64,000 nucleotides of DNA, from the NCBI GenBank assembly GCA_017410165.1, contig JAFQRH010000014.1, positions 21,773 through 85,772 of the forward strand, given 5' to 3'. Under the pieces are notes generated by a model. The model was given only the letters and a program-made list of their open reading frames with translations. It was not told the origin of the DNA and did not search any database. The stretch is from Alistipes sp. Lineage in GTDB: Bacteria; Bacteroidota; Bacteroidia; Bacteroidales; Rikenellaceae. Within the stretch, counting starts at the first letter, position 1. Every line of letters starts with the position of its first letter. This document shows positions 1 through 8,637 of this stretch, in pieces. The position numbers were made by a program, and so were the translations under genes.

Positions 1-585
1 AATAAAATACCTTTAACACAACGCTCTTTTTGCGCATTACTAGTTCCTAGTAATATGCATGTACCATATACATTCGACTCAAATATTAAGTGTGATATAT
101 CATTTCCCAACATCGAAGATGATATCCTGCGCGAATATATGCGTCGTGCGCGATATGCAGACGAGCAACTCACCTATTTTATTCAGGCGTTGAAAGATAA
201 GGGGCTCTATGATGACACACTGATTGTTGTAACTTCCGACCATCAAGTACCCGAGGCCTATTGCAGCGACGCAATGAAAGAGTCGCTTTCGCCATACATC
301 CCTGCCATTTTTATCAATACGGGAGCCGATTGGACGGAGCAGAACGAGCGCAATAAGGATGTCGTATTCTGCCACAGTCAGGTCTATCCGACAATGTTGC
401 AACTTATGGGTTTGCGACCGGAGAAGTATGCCGGATTATTCCCGCCGATGACCAATATCGAAGCGACGCAGGAGTACGACTTCGCAAATTGCGCATACGA
501 GACGACTACCGATGAACGCATCAAGCAGATATACGACATCGAGGAGAAAATCATCCGCAGCAGTTATTTCGGTGTGATGGAGTAG
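1..585 (+). CDS. LTA synthase-family sulfatase, C-terminal part (truncated at window edge)
   Basis: The reading frame is open from base 1, so the gene begins outside the window and only about 194 C-terminal residues are visible. The segment carries a TSDHQ motif (Asp-His, typical metal ligands of alkaline-phosphatase-fold sulfatases), and an HVPY stretch near the left edge resembles the active-site region of lipoteichoic-acid-synthase-like or phosphoglycerol-transferase-like enzymes. Members are usually inner-membrane proteins with a periplasmic catalytic domain that move or hydrolyse phosphoglycerol or phosphoethanolamine head groups. The N-terminal membrane segments and the nucleophilic Thr/Ser would lie outside the window. 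The substrate cannot be told from this fragment. Family confidence is good, exact role low. Confidence 0.8.
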   Translation, partial: NKIPLTQRSFCALLVPSNMHVPYTFDSNIKCDISFPNIEDDILREYMRRARYADEQLTYFIQALKDKGLYDDTLIVVTSDHQVPEAYCSDAMKESLSPYIPAIFINTGADWTEQNERNKDVVFCHSQVYPTMLQLMGLRPEKYAGLFPPMTNIEATQEYDFANCAYETTTDERIKQIYDIEEKIIRSSYFGVME

Positions 586-605
586 CCACTTTGGACGTAA
601 TTTGC

Positions 606-613
606 TATATTTG
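606..613 (+). promoter_or_regulatory. -7 promoter element (TATATTTG) of the acyltransferase gene
   Basis: An exact Bacteroidota TAnnTTTG box lies 22 nt before the ATG at 636. A TTTG lies 12 nt upstream of it (590-593). No TTG is seen at the usual 19-21 nt spacing. Confidence 0.6.
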
Positions 614-635
614 CATCAACCAAACAACCAGAACT

Positions 636-1739
636 ATGCAGCAAAACCAACCTCGTATCGTTTTTCTCGACTATCTGCGCGTGACGGCGTGCTTTATGGT
701 CATTCTCGTTCACGCCTGCGAGCCATTCTATCTGGGTGGCAAAGGAACGTATATCGCCAATGCGACCGACGCCTTGTGGGTGACACTTATCGACTCGGCT
801 CTGCGTTGTGCCGTGCCGCTGTTTGTCCTCACGAGCAGTTATCTGCTCTTTCCGCTACGTGTGCCGACCGGCGAATTTTTCCGTCGTCGTGCAGTGCGCG
901 TGATTGTTCCGCTGGCTGTTTGGGCTCTGCTCTATGCCGTTGTTCCGATGTGGGGTAGCGGTGGCGAGATTGATGCCGCAGGCAACCTCCGCCAACTGCT
1001 GCTCAACTTCCCTAACCCTGCGGGCCACCTCTGGTTTGGATATATGATTATCGGCGTATATATCGCAATGCCGCTCTTCTCGCCGTGGGTCGAGCGCGTA
1101 TCGCGTCGCGGCGAAGAGATATTTTTGGCAGCGTGGGCATTCACGACCCTCGCGCCATTCCTACGTCAGGCGGCCATCGCCATTTTCGGGCGAGCCGAGT
1201 TGTGGGGCGAGGCGAATTGGAACGAATTTGGCGCACTCTACTACATTAGCGGCTTTATCGGCTACGTCGTCCTCGGCCACTACATCCGCACATACGTCGA
1301 TTGGTCGTGGTGTAAAACGCTTGCCGTCTCCGTACCAATGTTCTTGGTGGGCTACGCAATCACCGCAGCGTGGTTTTGGGCACACATTCCGAAGACGTTC
1401 CCCGTAAATGAGAGTATCGACCTCGCCGTGCTGATGGAGCAAAGTTGGCGTTTCTGCGCAACGGGTGTAGCAATGACCGCCATAGCACTGTTCCTCGTCT
1501 TCAAGAAAATTACCACAGCAGGCCATTGCTATCCACTTGTAAACCACTTATCAAAAGTGAGTTATGGTATCTACCTAATGCATATCTTTATCCTCGTTGC
1601 AGCGCACGCCGTAATAACTTCGTGGGGCATACCAACCCCGATTGCAATCTTCGGCATCGCTATTGTTACGTTTGCAATCAGCGCGTTGCTGTCGAGCATA
1701 ATTTCGCGCCTTCCGGGCGGAAAATACATCGTAGGGTAG
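636..1739 (+). CDS. Acyltransferase 3 family membrane protein
   Basis: This 367-residue integral membrane protein has about ten hydrophobic segments. It opens with FLDYLRVTACFMVILVHA, the conserved N-terminal Arg and His region of the acyltransferase 3 family, which O-acetylates or O-succinylates surface polysaccharides and other exported substrates. The ATG at 636 is chosen rather than an in-frame ATG at 591 because the first conserved helix starts here and a -7 box sits at 606-613, inside the longer reading. It follows the sulfatase-like gene by 50 nt and may share a cell-envelope role, but its own promoter argues for separate control. The acceptor molecule is unknown. Confidence 0.85.
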   Translation: MQQNQPRIVFLDYLRVTACFMVILVHACEPFYLGGKGTYIANATDALWVTLIDSALRCAVPLFVLTSSYLLFPLRVPTGEFFRRRAVRVIVPLAVWALLYAVVPMWGSGGEIDAAGNLRQLLLNFPNPAGHLWFGYMIIGVYIAMPLFSPWVERVSRRGEEIFLAAWAFTTLAPFLRQAAIAIFGRAELWGEANWNEFGALYYISGFIGYVVLGHYIRTYVDWSWCKTLAVSVPMFLVGYAITAAWFWAHIPKTFPVNESIDLAVLMEQSWRFCATGVAMTAIALFLVFKKITTAGHCYPLVNHLSKVSYGIYLMHIFILVAAHAVITSWGIPTPIAIFGIAIVTFAISALLSSIISRLPGGKYIVG

Positions 1740-1793
1740 TTGCGCTCGCGAGAAGATTTAACGGAGAGTCACAAACAAAAAACGCATAAAACT

Positions 1794-2240
1794 ATGTTGA
1801 AAATTGGAGATAAAATGCCGCACTTCGAGGTTGTAAACCAAGACGGCGCGAAGGTCACCTCGGCCGACCTTATCGGCAAAAAGACCATCATCTATTTCTA
1901 TCCGAAGGACAATACCAGCGGCTGTACAGCCGAGGCGTGCAACCTGCGCGACAACTACGATGCGCTTTTGGCTCGAGGTTATAACGTGGTGGGCGTAAGC
2001 AAGGATAGCGCGAGCTCGCACCGCAAGTTTATCGACAAGCACTCGTTGCCATTCACGCTCTTGTCCGACACCTCGACCGAGATGTTGCAGGCGTTCGGCG
2101 CGTGGGGCGAGAAGAAGTTCTGCGGTAAGACCTGCGTCGGCACACTCCGCCGTACATTTATTTTCGACGAGCAGGGCACGCTGACCGAGATTATCGAGAA
2201 GGTCGATACCAAGAACCACGCAGCGCAGATTCTCGGGTAG
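1794..2240 (+). CDS. bcp: Thiol peroxidase, BCP/PrxQ-type peroxiredoxin
   Basis: This 148-residue cytoplasmic peroxiredoxin reduces hydroperoxides using thioredoxin. The motif YPKDNTSGCTAEAC (about residues 36-49) holds the peroxidatic Cys44 preceded by Thr41, and Cys49 is spaced like the resolving cysteine of the BCP class. The C-terminal RRTFIFDEQG strand is also typical. The start at 1794 gives the standard N-terminus (MLKIGDKMPHF); the longer frame back to 1740 adds unrelated residues. It ends just before a strong bidirectional hairpin at 2297-2331. trxA, a likely electron donor, is encoded about 1.6 kb away on the other strand. Confidence 0.95.
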   Translation: MLKIGDKMPHFEVVNQDGAKVTSADLIGKKTIIYFYPKDNTSGCTAEACNLRDNYDALLARGYNVVGVSKDSASSHRKFIDKHSLPFTLLSDTSTEMLQAFGAWGEKKFCGKTCVGTLRRTFIFDEQGTLTEIIEKVDTKNHAAQILG

Positions 2241-2296
2241 AAATCGCAATCGGGCTGTCGCAAAGATAGGGTATCGCCCTACCCATATATAATAAT

Positions 2297-2331
2297 AACG
2301 GCGTATGCAGAGCAATTCTGCATACGCCGTT
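2297..2331. terminator. Perfect hairpin between convergent genes
   Basis: A 15-bp perfect inverted repeat (2297-2311 with 2317-2331, loop of 5 nt) separates the peroxiredoxin gene from the convergent FISUMP gene and can serve both strands. There is no long T run on the plus strand, so efficiency is uncertain. Confidence 0.7.
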
Positions 2332-2352
2332 TGACTGAAACACTTCAAAGTA

Positions 2353-3420
2353 TTACAAATCTCTAACTAATCGCACATAAGCAAGTTGAGACCACGATGG
2401 TGTAAATTCCGTATATTCATCAATAAGAAGTTTCATAGCGTCACCTTCCATCAAAGTAGCAACGCGCCAACTTCCGTTTGGTGACGATGTATCCACCGGG
2501 CGACTCCATTCTATCTTAACTACGCCCTCTTGTACTAAATAATAAGCAGATACCTCCATAGTCATAGCACCAGCGTGAAAACGAGACGGATAAGTTGTAA
2601 GATTCAAGGGTAAAGAATGATATATAGCATCATCATCATTCACCACATGAACAAAAGCACAGTTCGTGGCAACAAGCCAAGCAGTTATATTCTTTGAGTC
2701 ACTCAACATTTGAAGAAATTCTTGTTTTGTTGGCAATCTCCACCCTGCCGGAATCTGACTTTTTTCAAACTGACTTAAAGTCATCTTCACACCAAGCTCT
2801 ACGGTTGGCCCATCAACACTATCTTTGGGGATATTATCTCTACCATTGAAACGCCCATAGAAAACACCCTGTGCATAAACCTCGGATTTATTAGAAGGAT
2901 CTATTAAGCCATTACACGCACTCCATAATAGATTATTGAACCGATACGCACAATTTGACTTTATAAGTTCTTCTGTACTAACAGAATTTGCCCCTGTTGA
3001 AACTAACCTCAGCTGACCGTTTGCATGGCAACTCGCCATATATATATCATCGCCCAATCCTATTTCATCTGCAAAGGACTCCATCAATTTCAACTCCTCC
3101 GCAGTCGGCAAACGCCAATTATTCTTTCCATACAAACTTTGTTTATTGATATTGCTGATAATGCTATTCGGATGATTGTCGTAAAATCCCAAATCTCTCG
3201 GGAATACTGTCAAATAATCAAGCAATACTACCGGAGCAGAAAGCGCTTTCCTAACACGAGGTTTTTCGACATATACTGTTCTATATTTTGTTATATATAC
3301 AGGTTTCTCAATCACTGGTAAATTCAAATTTACACTTTGTTGATTCTGATTAATAACTTGTGCATTTCCATTCCACAGAAATAATGGCAGCAAGATGTTT
3401 AACAATGTAAATCTCTTCAT
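2353..3420 (-). CDS. Secreted FISUMP/DUF1566-like protein of unknown function
   Basis: The protein has 355 residues and an N-terminal signal peptide (hydrophobic residues 5-17, ending near NGNAQ) with no lipobox cysteine. Two copies of a WRLPT-x-x-E motif (around residues 102 and 228) are the hallmark of the FISUMP/DUF1566 fold found in many exported Bacteroidota proteins. The section between the signal peptide and the first motif has a Tyr/Val-rich strand (VYITKYRTVYVEKP). No catalytic site is apparent. The flanking sequence at 3421-3480 holds no clear -7 box, but a structured RNA candidate lies about 90 nt upstream and could be a leader if transcribed on this strand. Function unknown. Confidence 0.8.
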   Translation of the reverse strand: MKRFTLLNILLPLFLWNGNAQVINQNQQSVNLNLPVIEKPVYITKYRTVYVEKPRVRKALSAPVVLLDYLTVFPRDLGFYDNHPNSIISNINKQSLYGKNNWRLPTAEELKLMESFADEIGLGDDIYMASCHANGQLRLVSTGANSVSTEELIKSNCAYRFNNLLWSACNGLIDPSNKSEVYAQGVFYGRFNGRDNIPKDSVDGPTVELGVKMTLSQFEKSQIPAGWRLPTKQEFLQMLSDSKNITAWLVATNCAFVHVVNDDDAIYHSLPLNLTTYPSRFHAGAMTMEVSAYYLVQEGVVKIEWSRPVDTSSPNGSWRVATLMEGDAMKLLIDEYTEFTPSWSQLAYVRLVRDL

Positions 3421-3511
3421 TTTCGATTCTAAAATTTTAAGTTCATACTATTGGTCCGTAAAATTTATCAATACACGCACAAAAAAAGCGCGGACAAAAC
3501 TCATTTTATCA

Positions 3512-3627
3512 GTTCATGAGGTCTTCGACTACCTTTCCACCTAATAATAGAGTAAAGCCCACGCCATAAAGCGTGAGCGTCATTGCCTTACTCTTGGTGG
3601 AACAGAAAGTGTCGAAGTTTCATGAAC
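3512..3627. ncRNA. Candidate structured non-coding RNA (long interrupted hairpin)
   Basis: Five nested stems are visible: 3512-3519 with 3620-3627 (8 bp), 3523-3529 with 3611-3617 (7 bp), 3536-3541 with 3596-3601 (6 bp), 3549-3555 with 3588-3594 (7 bp), and a tip at 3560-3564 with 3571-3575 (loop CATAAA). Together they fold about 116 nt into one rod with internal loops, the general architecture of 6S-like RNAs and of the Bacteroidales-1 motif. Family assignment is from memory and not verified. The strand is undecided: an A/T-rich mini-hairpin with a T run follows on the plus side, while on the minus strand the RNA would sit upstream of the FISUMP gene. No exact TAnnTTTG box was found on either side. 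Confidence 0.55.
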
Positions 3628-3781
3628 CAGAATAAAAGCTAAAAACGCTTTTTCAAAATATGTCTAAAATGTGCGTATCAAACTATACGCGATGTTTCAT
3701 AGGCAAATATGTTTATATATTCTTCACAAAATTAAAAAACTTTTTGCAAACGAGCAACACCCGTGCGAGGGTAGCACCACA

Positions 3782-3817
3782 AAAAAATCATCCCCTGCCC
3801 CGCAAAGGGCAAGGGAT
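3782..3817 (-). terminator. Rho-independent terminator after trxA
   Basis: On the minus strand an 11-bp stem (3807-3817 with 3790-3800, one wobble) is followed by a run of seven T. It lies 31 nt past the trxA stop. Confidence 0.85.
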
Positions 3818-3847
3818 AATCAGCAAAGCGAAAAGCAGTGCAACCGA

Positions 3848-4162
3848 CTACAAAAGTGCGTCGATTTTTGCCTTCAAATCGTTCTTCGAGATTGCGCCGA
3901 CGTGCTTATCGACAACCGCGCCACCTTTGATAAATACGATGGTCGGGATGTTGCGAACGCGATACGCAGCAACGATATCGTCATTGCTATCAACGTCGCA
4001 CTTGCCAATATTAACCTTGTCGGCATACTCCTCTGCCAACTCCTCGACAATCGGAGCAACCATACGGCACGGACCGCACCACTCTGCCCAGAAGTCGATA
4101 ACCAACGGCTTGCTGTCACCCAACAGCTGCTCGTAATTCTCATTTGTAATTTTTAATGCCAT
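3848..4162 (-). CDS. trxA: Thioredoxin
   Basis: This 104-residue cytoplasmic thioredoxin has the redox-active WCGPC motif (Cys29 and Cys32), the buried Asp23 in VIDFWAEW, and the cis-proline segment NIPTIVFI. It has the standard length and no signal peptide, so it is the general cytosolic reductant rather than a periplasmic TlpA/ResA type. It lies 24 nt downstream of dnaE on the same strand and is probably cotranscribed with it. A strong terminator follows at 3782-3817. Likely clients include the peroxiredoxin encoded nearby. Confidence 0.97.
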   Translation of the reverse strand: MALKITNENYEQLLGDSKPLVIDFWAEWCGPCRMVAPIVEELAEEYADKVNIGKCDVDSNDDIVAAYRVRNIPTIVFIKGGAVVDKHVGAISKNDLKAKIDALL

Positions 4163-4186
4163 AATTTTGTAGTTTTTTTAGTTGTT

Positions 4187-7100
4187 TTATGATGTTTGTC
4201 CTTGTCCCATTCCAAAGTCGAGCTTATACTTCTCGATAAACTGCACGAGTGGCTCGGCGAGCGACACTTTACGCTTCTTCGAGTGGAGGCGTAGCGTCAC
4301 GCCATCCTCCGCATCGACGAGCGTCATTCGTAGCGACGCTTTACCGCGCGAGTGTTTGACCGCCTCGACCAAATCGGCAACAAACTGCTCGTCAAGCACA
4401 TCGAGCGGCACCGTGATATTTATCTCCTTTATCGACTCGGCAACCTCCTGCAACTGCATAATCGACGAAATGCGGTACTCGACACGCACCGTAGGGTTCT
4501 CGCGTGCTACGTCCTCTTTCTTATAGAACGTGGTAGTCACAACATTGCCGCGAATCAGCAGATAGTAACCCTCGAAGAGCAGTGGACGGAAACGCTCGTA
4601 GTCCTTGCGATACAATCTGAACTCGTAACGACCGCCATAGTCCTCGACCGTGAATATGCCGAAGACCTGCTTGCCATCCTTCGTCGTGCGCTGCTCGGCA
4701 GAGGTCACAACTCCTGCCACAACAATCTCCTTGCCATCCAACTCGGAGAGGTTCTCCAAGTCGGAGAGTTGTGCGTTACACAACTTATCGATAAGCGGTT
4801 TGTACTCGTCAAGCGGATGCGAGGTCATATACATACCAATCACCTCGCGCTCCTTATTGAGCCCCATAAGTCGATTCCACTCCTCGCAAACCGGCACCTG
4901 CGGACGTTGCAGGTCACTCATTCCGCTATCGCCACCGAACAAACTCTGCTGGGCGTTGCTCTTCTCGGCAATAAATCGCTGACCGTAGCGAATCAGGTAC
5001 TCGATAAACTGCGTGCCCGACGTATCGCGCGAATCAACAGAGAAGAACTTGCTACGCGAGAAGTCGCACAACGAATCGAAGCCACCGGCATAGGCGATAT
5101 TCTCCAAGCACTTACGATTGACAACCGAGAAATTGATGCGCTCGAAGAAGTCGTATATATCCTTATATCGGCCATTGCGCTCGCGCTCGCTGATAATCGA
5201 CATTGCCGCCGCCTCGCCGACACCCTTAATTGCCGCCAAGCCGAAGCGTATATCGCCCGCCTTGTTGGACGAGAATCGCAACATCGACTCGTTCACATCC
5301 GGGCTCAACACGTTTATACCCATACGCTTACACTCCGCCATATAATCGGTCAGCGTCGTGATATCGTTCAGGTTGCTACTGAGCAATGCCGCCATATACT
5401 CCGACGGGAAGTTGGCTTTCAGGTATGCTGTTTGATATGCCACCCACGAGTAGCAGGTTGCGTGTGATTTATTGAAGGCGTAGGATGCAAATTTCTCCCA
5501 ATCCGCCCAAATCTTGTTCAGTATCTTCTCGTCGTGACCGTTATTGATACCGCCCTTAATAAACTTCGGGCGCAACTCGTCCAGTTTCGACTTAATCTTC
5601 TTACCCATCGCCTTACGCAACGTATCCGCCTCACCGCGCGTAAAATCGGCCAACAAGCGCGAGAGCAGCATCACCTGCTCTTGATAGACTGTGATACCGT
5701 ACGTATCCTTCAAGTACTTCTCCATAATCGGAATGTCGTACTCGATTGGTTTGCGACCCATCTTTCGGTCGATAAAGTCCGGAATGTAGTCCATCGGGCC
5801 CGGACGATAGAGGGCATTCATCGCAATCAAATCCTCGAAGACGCTCGGCTCTAACTCGCGCAGATACTTCTGCATACCCTCCGACTCGAACTGGAACGTG
5901 CCAATCGTACGGCCCTCGCAATAGAGTTTATATGTCGCCGGGTCGTCAATCGGAATATGGTCGATATCGACCTCCACGCCCTTGATGCGACGAATATTCT
6001 CGACTGCATCCTTCATAATCGAGAGGTTTTTCAGACCGAGGAAGTCCATCTTGATAAGACCCGTATCCTCGATAACCGAGCCCTCGTATTGCGTAACGAG
6101 CATCTTCTCGCCCGTCTCCTTATCGTCGGCAGTCGATACCGGCACCCAATCCGTAATATCGTCACGGCATATAATCGTACCGCAGGCGTGTACACCCGTA
6201 CCTCGCACGTTACCCTCCAATTTACGGGCGTAACGTATCGTATCGCGCAGAATCGGGTCATCCGAATTCTCGGCCTGCTGCAACTCCGGAATAGCACTGA
6301 TACAGTTTTTCAGATTTATCTTCAACTGCTTGTCCTTATCCTTCGGATCGACCAGACGTGCCGGAATGAGTTTGCACAAGCGGTCGGACTCCGCCAAAGG
6401 AAGGCGTTCGACACGTGCCACATCTTTCAGCGCCATCTTGGTCGCCATCGTACCATAGGTGATGATGTGGGCAACCTTCTCCTTGCCGTATTTCTTTGTC
6501 ACCCAGTCGAGTACTCGTCCACGACCTTCATCATCGAAGTCGATATCGATATCGGGCAGCGAGATACGGTCCGGATTCAAGAAACGCTCGAAAAGCAGGT
6601 CGTATTTGATCGGGTCAATCTGCGTAATTCCCAAGCAATAAGCAACCGCCGAACCAGCAGCCGAGCCACGACCCGGGCCAACCCACACGTTCAGTTGCTC
6701 GCGTGCCGCAGCGATAAAGTCCTGCACGATAAGGAAGTAGCCCGGAAAACCCATCGTCTTCATAATGTACAGCTCGAAACGCAGACGCTCGGCAACCTCT
6801 TCCGAAAGTGGATCGCCGTAGCGTTTTTTCGCGCCAATCATCGTCAGGTGCGCCAGATAATCCGCCTCGAATTTGATTCGGTATAGGCGGTCATAACCAC
6901 CGAGTTTGGCAATCTTCTTATGCGCATCCTCCTCACTCATCACGACTCTACCATTCTCGTCCTGCGTAAATTCGTCGAAGAGGTCCTTCTCGGTCAATCG
7001 TGCGCGATACTCCTCCTCCGTACCAAACTCTGCCGGAATGTCGAACATCGGCATAATCGGGTCGTGGTTGATAGAGTAGTGCTCGATAGAGTTGCAAATA

Positions 7101-8212
7101 TCCACCGTATTTTCCAACGCATCAGGATACTCGGCAAATATTTCGTTCATCTCCGCGCGCGTCTTCATCCACTCCTGTTTCGAGTAGAGCATACGCGTCG
7201 GGTCATCCAAATCACGACCCGTATTGAGGCATATCAATCGGTCGTGCGCCTCGGCATCCTCCTCGTCGATGAAGTGAACGTCGTTGCTGCATATCAACTT
7301 CACGTCGTGCTTTCGCGCGAGAGCAACCAACTGCTCGTTTACAACAAGTTGCATCTCGTACGCCTCGTGATTGGCACGCTCGACGGTTGCCTTATGGAGT
7401 TGCAACTCCAAATAGTAGTCGTCGCCAAAAATCTCCTTATGCCACAATACTGCCTTCTCGGCCGCGTCCAAATCACCTGCCGTAATCAACTTCGGAATCT
7501 CGCCACCCAAGCAAGCCGAGCAGCAAATCAACCCCTCGCGATACTTTTTCAACTCTGCGTGGTCGGTACGCGGACGCATATAGAAGCCGTCTGTCCACGC
7601 CTTCGAGACAATCTTGATAAGATTCTTGTAACCCTTTTCGTTCTTCGCCAGCAGGATTAAGTGGTAGCCGCTCTGATTCTCCTTGCCATTCTTTACCAAC
7701 ATACCGTTACGCGCCACATAGACCTCGCAACCGATAATCGGCTTAAAGTCAGGAATTGCCTCCTCCTTGATAATCTTCTCGCGTCCCAACACGGCATCAA
7801 AGCCGAACTCCTTTTGCATCTGCTCAACCTCAGCAATAAGAGCGTCGAGCGAGTTGAACGCTTCAAGGTCTTCGATTGTAGCCGCATCTTTCAGCGCATC
7901 GAGTCGCGTCTTCATCTGCGCGTGCTCCTCTTTGAGCGACGCGAGATATGCAGCAAAATCGGGATGCTCCGCTGCAAGCTTCATCATCTTATCGAGCAGC
8001 GATTTAAGCCCTTTTAGTGCCTTATGCTTTGCATCATTCTTTTTGCACACATAGTTCCAAAACTCTTTGATACCAAACATATTACCGTGGTCGGTAAGGG
8101 CAATACCGCGCATACCGTCGGCAATCGCCTTATCGACAAGTCGCGAAACACTTGCCTGACCGTCCAATATCGAGTATTGGGAATGGACGTGAAGGTGTAC
8201 AAAATCGTGCAT
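4187..8212 (-). CDS. dnaE: DNA polymerase III subunit alpha
   Basis: The replicative polymerase catalytic subunit has about 1341 residues. The N-terminal PHP domain starts at once with VHLHVHSQYSILDG and ITDHGN-type metal-site motifs. The polymerase palm motif PDIDIDFDDEGRGRV and the region GPGRGSAAGS are intact, followed by the fingers, an HhH region (GLAAIKGVGEAAA), and a C-terminal OB domain (EIVVAGVVTSAEQR). I use the ATG at 8212 (MHDFVHLHVHSQ); in-frame ATGs at 8230 and 8242 would add 6 or 10 residues. A -7 box at 8321-8328 suggests a leader of about 100 nt. Several long antisense open frames (for example 4352-5467) are shadows of this gene. Confidence 0.97.
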   Translation of the reverse strand: MHDFVHLHVHSQYSILDGQASVSRLVDKAIADGMRGIALTDHGNMFGIKEFWNYVCKKNDAKHKALKGLKSLLDKMMKLAAEHPDFAAYLASLKEEHAQMKTRLDALKDAATIEDLEAFNSLDALIAEVEQMQKEFGFDAVLGREKIIKEEAIPDFKPIIGCEVYVARNGMLVKNGKENQSGYHLILLAKNEKGYKNLIKIVSKAWTDGFYMRPRTDHAELKKYREGLICCSACLGGEIPKLITAGDLDAAEKAVLWHKEIFGDDYYLELQLHKATVERANHEAYEMQLVVNEQLVALARKHDVKLICSNDVHFIDEEDAEAHDRLICLNTGRDLDDPTRMLYSKQEWMKTRAEMNEIFAEYPDALENTVDICNSIEHYSINHDPIMPMFDIPAEFGTEEEYRARLTEKDLFDEFTQDENGRVVMSEEDAHKKIAKLGGYDRLYRIKFEADYLAHLTMIGAKKRYGDPLSEEVAERLRFELYIMKTMGFPGYFLIVQDFIAAAREQLNVWVGPGRGSAAGSAVAYCLGITQIDPIKYDLLFERFLNPDRISLPDIDIDFDDEGRGRVLDWVTKKYGKEKVAHIITYGTMATKMALKDVARVERLPLAESDRLCKLIPARLVDPKDKDKQLKINLKNCISAIPELQQAENSDDPILRDTIRYARKLEGNVRGTGVHACGTIICRDDITDWVPVSTADDKETGEKMLVTQYEGSVIEDTGLIKMDFLGLKNLSIMKDAVENIRRIKGVEVDIDHIPIDDPATYKLYCEGRTIGTFQFESEGMQKYLRELEPSVFEDLIAMNALYRPGPMDYIPDFIDRKMGRKPIEYDIPIMEKYLKDTYGITVYQEQVMLLSRLLADFTRGEADTLRKAMGKKIKSKLDELRPKFIKGGINNGHDEKILNKIWADWEKFASYAFNKSHATCYSWVAYQTAYLKANFPSEYMAALLSSNLNDITTLTDYMAECKRMGINVLSPDVNESMLRFSSNKAGDIRFGLAAIKGVGEAAAMSIISERERNGRYKDIYDFFERINFSVVNRKCLENIAYAGGFDSLCDFSRSKFFSVDSRDTSGTQFIEYLIRYGQRFIAEKSNAQQSLFGGDSGMSDLQRPQVPVCEEWNRLMGLNKEREVIGMYMTSHPLDEYKPLIDKLCNAQLSDLENLSELDGKEIVVAGVVTSAEQRTTKDGKQVFGIFTVEDYGGRYEFRLYRKDYERFRPLLFEGYYLLIRGNVVTTTFYKKEDVARENPTVRVEYRISSIMQLQEVAESIKEINITVPLDVLDEQFVADLVEAVKHSRGKASLRMTLVDAEDGVTLRLHSKKRKVSLAEPLVQFIEKYKLDFGMGQGQTS

Positions 8213-8320
8213 ACTGTTCGTATTTATCATCTTCGCTGTCAATCAGCCACTTCGGAGCGAAAACGCCCCACCAACAAGCCGATCGGCGACAGCATATTTC
8301 AAAAAAGTCGTTATTCCTTA

Positions 8321-8328
8321 CAAATATA
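8321..8328 (-). promoter_or_regulatory. -7 promoter element of dnaE
   Basis: On the minus strand this is an exact TATATTTG box, 108 nt before the dnaE start chosen here. No clear -33 TTG at the usual spacing was seen. Confidence 0.5.
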
Positions 8329-8430
8329 GAACTTTTTTTTGGTCTATTGCGGTGCAATAGTTGCAAGTTTTCAACAAAATTATTAAATTTACTATCGAAA
8401 ACAGATTTGTCACTCTAAAAACTTACAATT

Positions 8431-8637
8431 ATGCAAACAGAGGAGTTGGTAGTTGTTGCCGAATACAACAATGCGGTAGAGGCCGAGATGGCAAAAAGTA
8501 TTCTTTCGTGTGCGGGTATTCACGCCGATATCCGCAATGCGCTTATGTCGAACATCTATCCGGGTGTTATTCCGTCGCAGCTCGTTGTTGCGGCCGAAGA
8601 TGCCGAGCAGGCAAAGACGTTGCTCGAAATACGCTAA
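8431..8637 (+). CDS. DUF2007 family protein
   Basis: This 68-residue soluble protein matches the DUF2007 pattern: a beta strand (ELVVVAEYNNAVEAEMAKSI), a central turn (AGIHADIRNA) and a C-terminal strand LVVAAEDAEQAKTLL. The fold is ferredoxin-like and resembles the signal-transducing PII-like domain, but no ligand is established. The stop codon overlaps that of aroE on the opposite strand (8634-8637), so the two genes converge with no room for a terminator. It stands alone on this strand. Function unknown beyond the family label. Confidence 0.8.
   Translation: MQTEELVVVAEYNNAVEAEMAKSILSCAGIHADIRNALMSNIYPGVIPSQLVVAAEDAEQAKTLLEIR

Larger units (their letters stand above)
3421..3847. other. 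Intergenic region with structured RNA and trxA terminator
   Basis: No convincing protein gene is present here. The stretch holds the long-stem RNA candidate (3512-3627), an A/T-rich mini-hairpin at about 3636-3652, and the trxA terminator (3782-3817). Open frames on the plus strand across trxA are antisense shadows. Confidence 0.7.

Noticed and set aside
4352..8329. Several long plus-strand open frames (for example 4352-5467, 5957-6886, 6920-7660)
   Set aside because: They are antisense to dnaE, have repetitive Arg/Leu/His composition, and match no family; they are by-products of codon bias.
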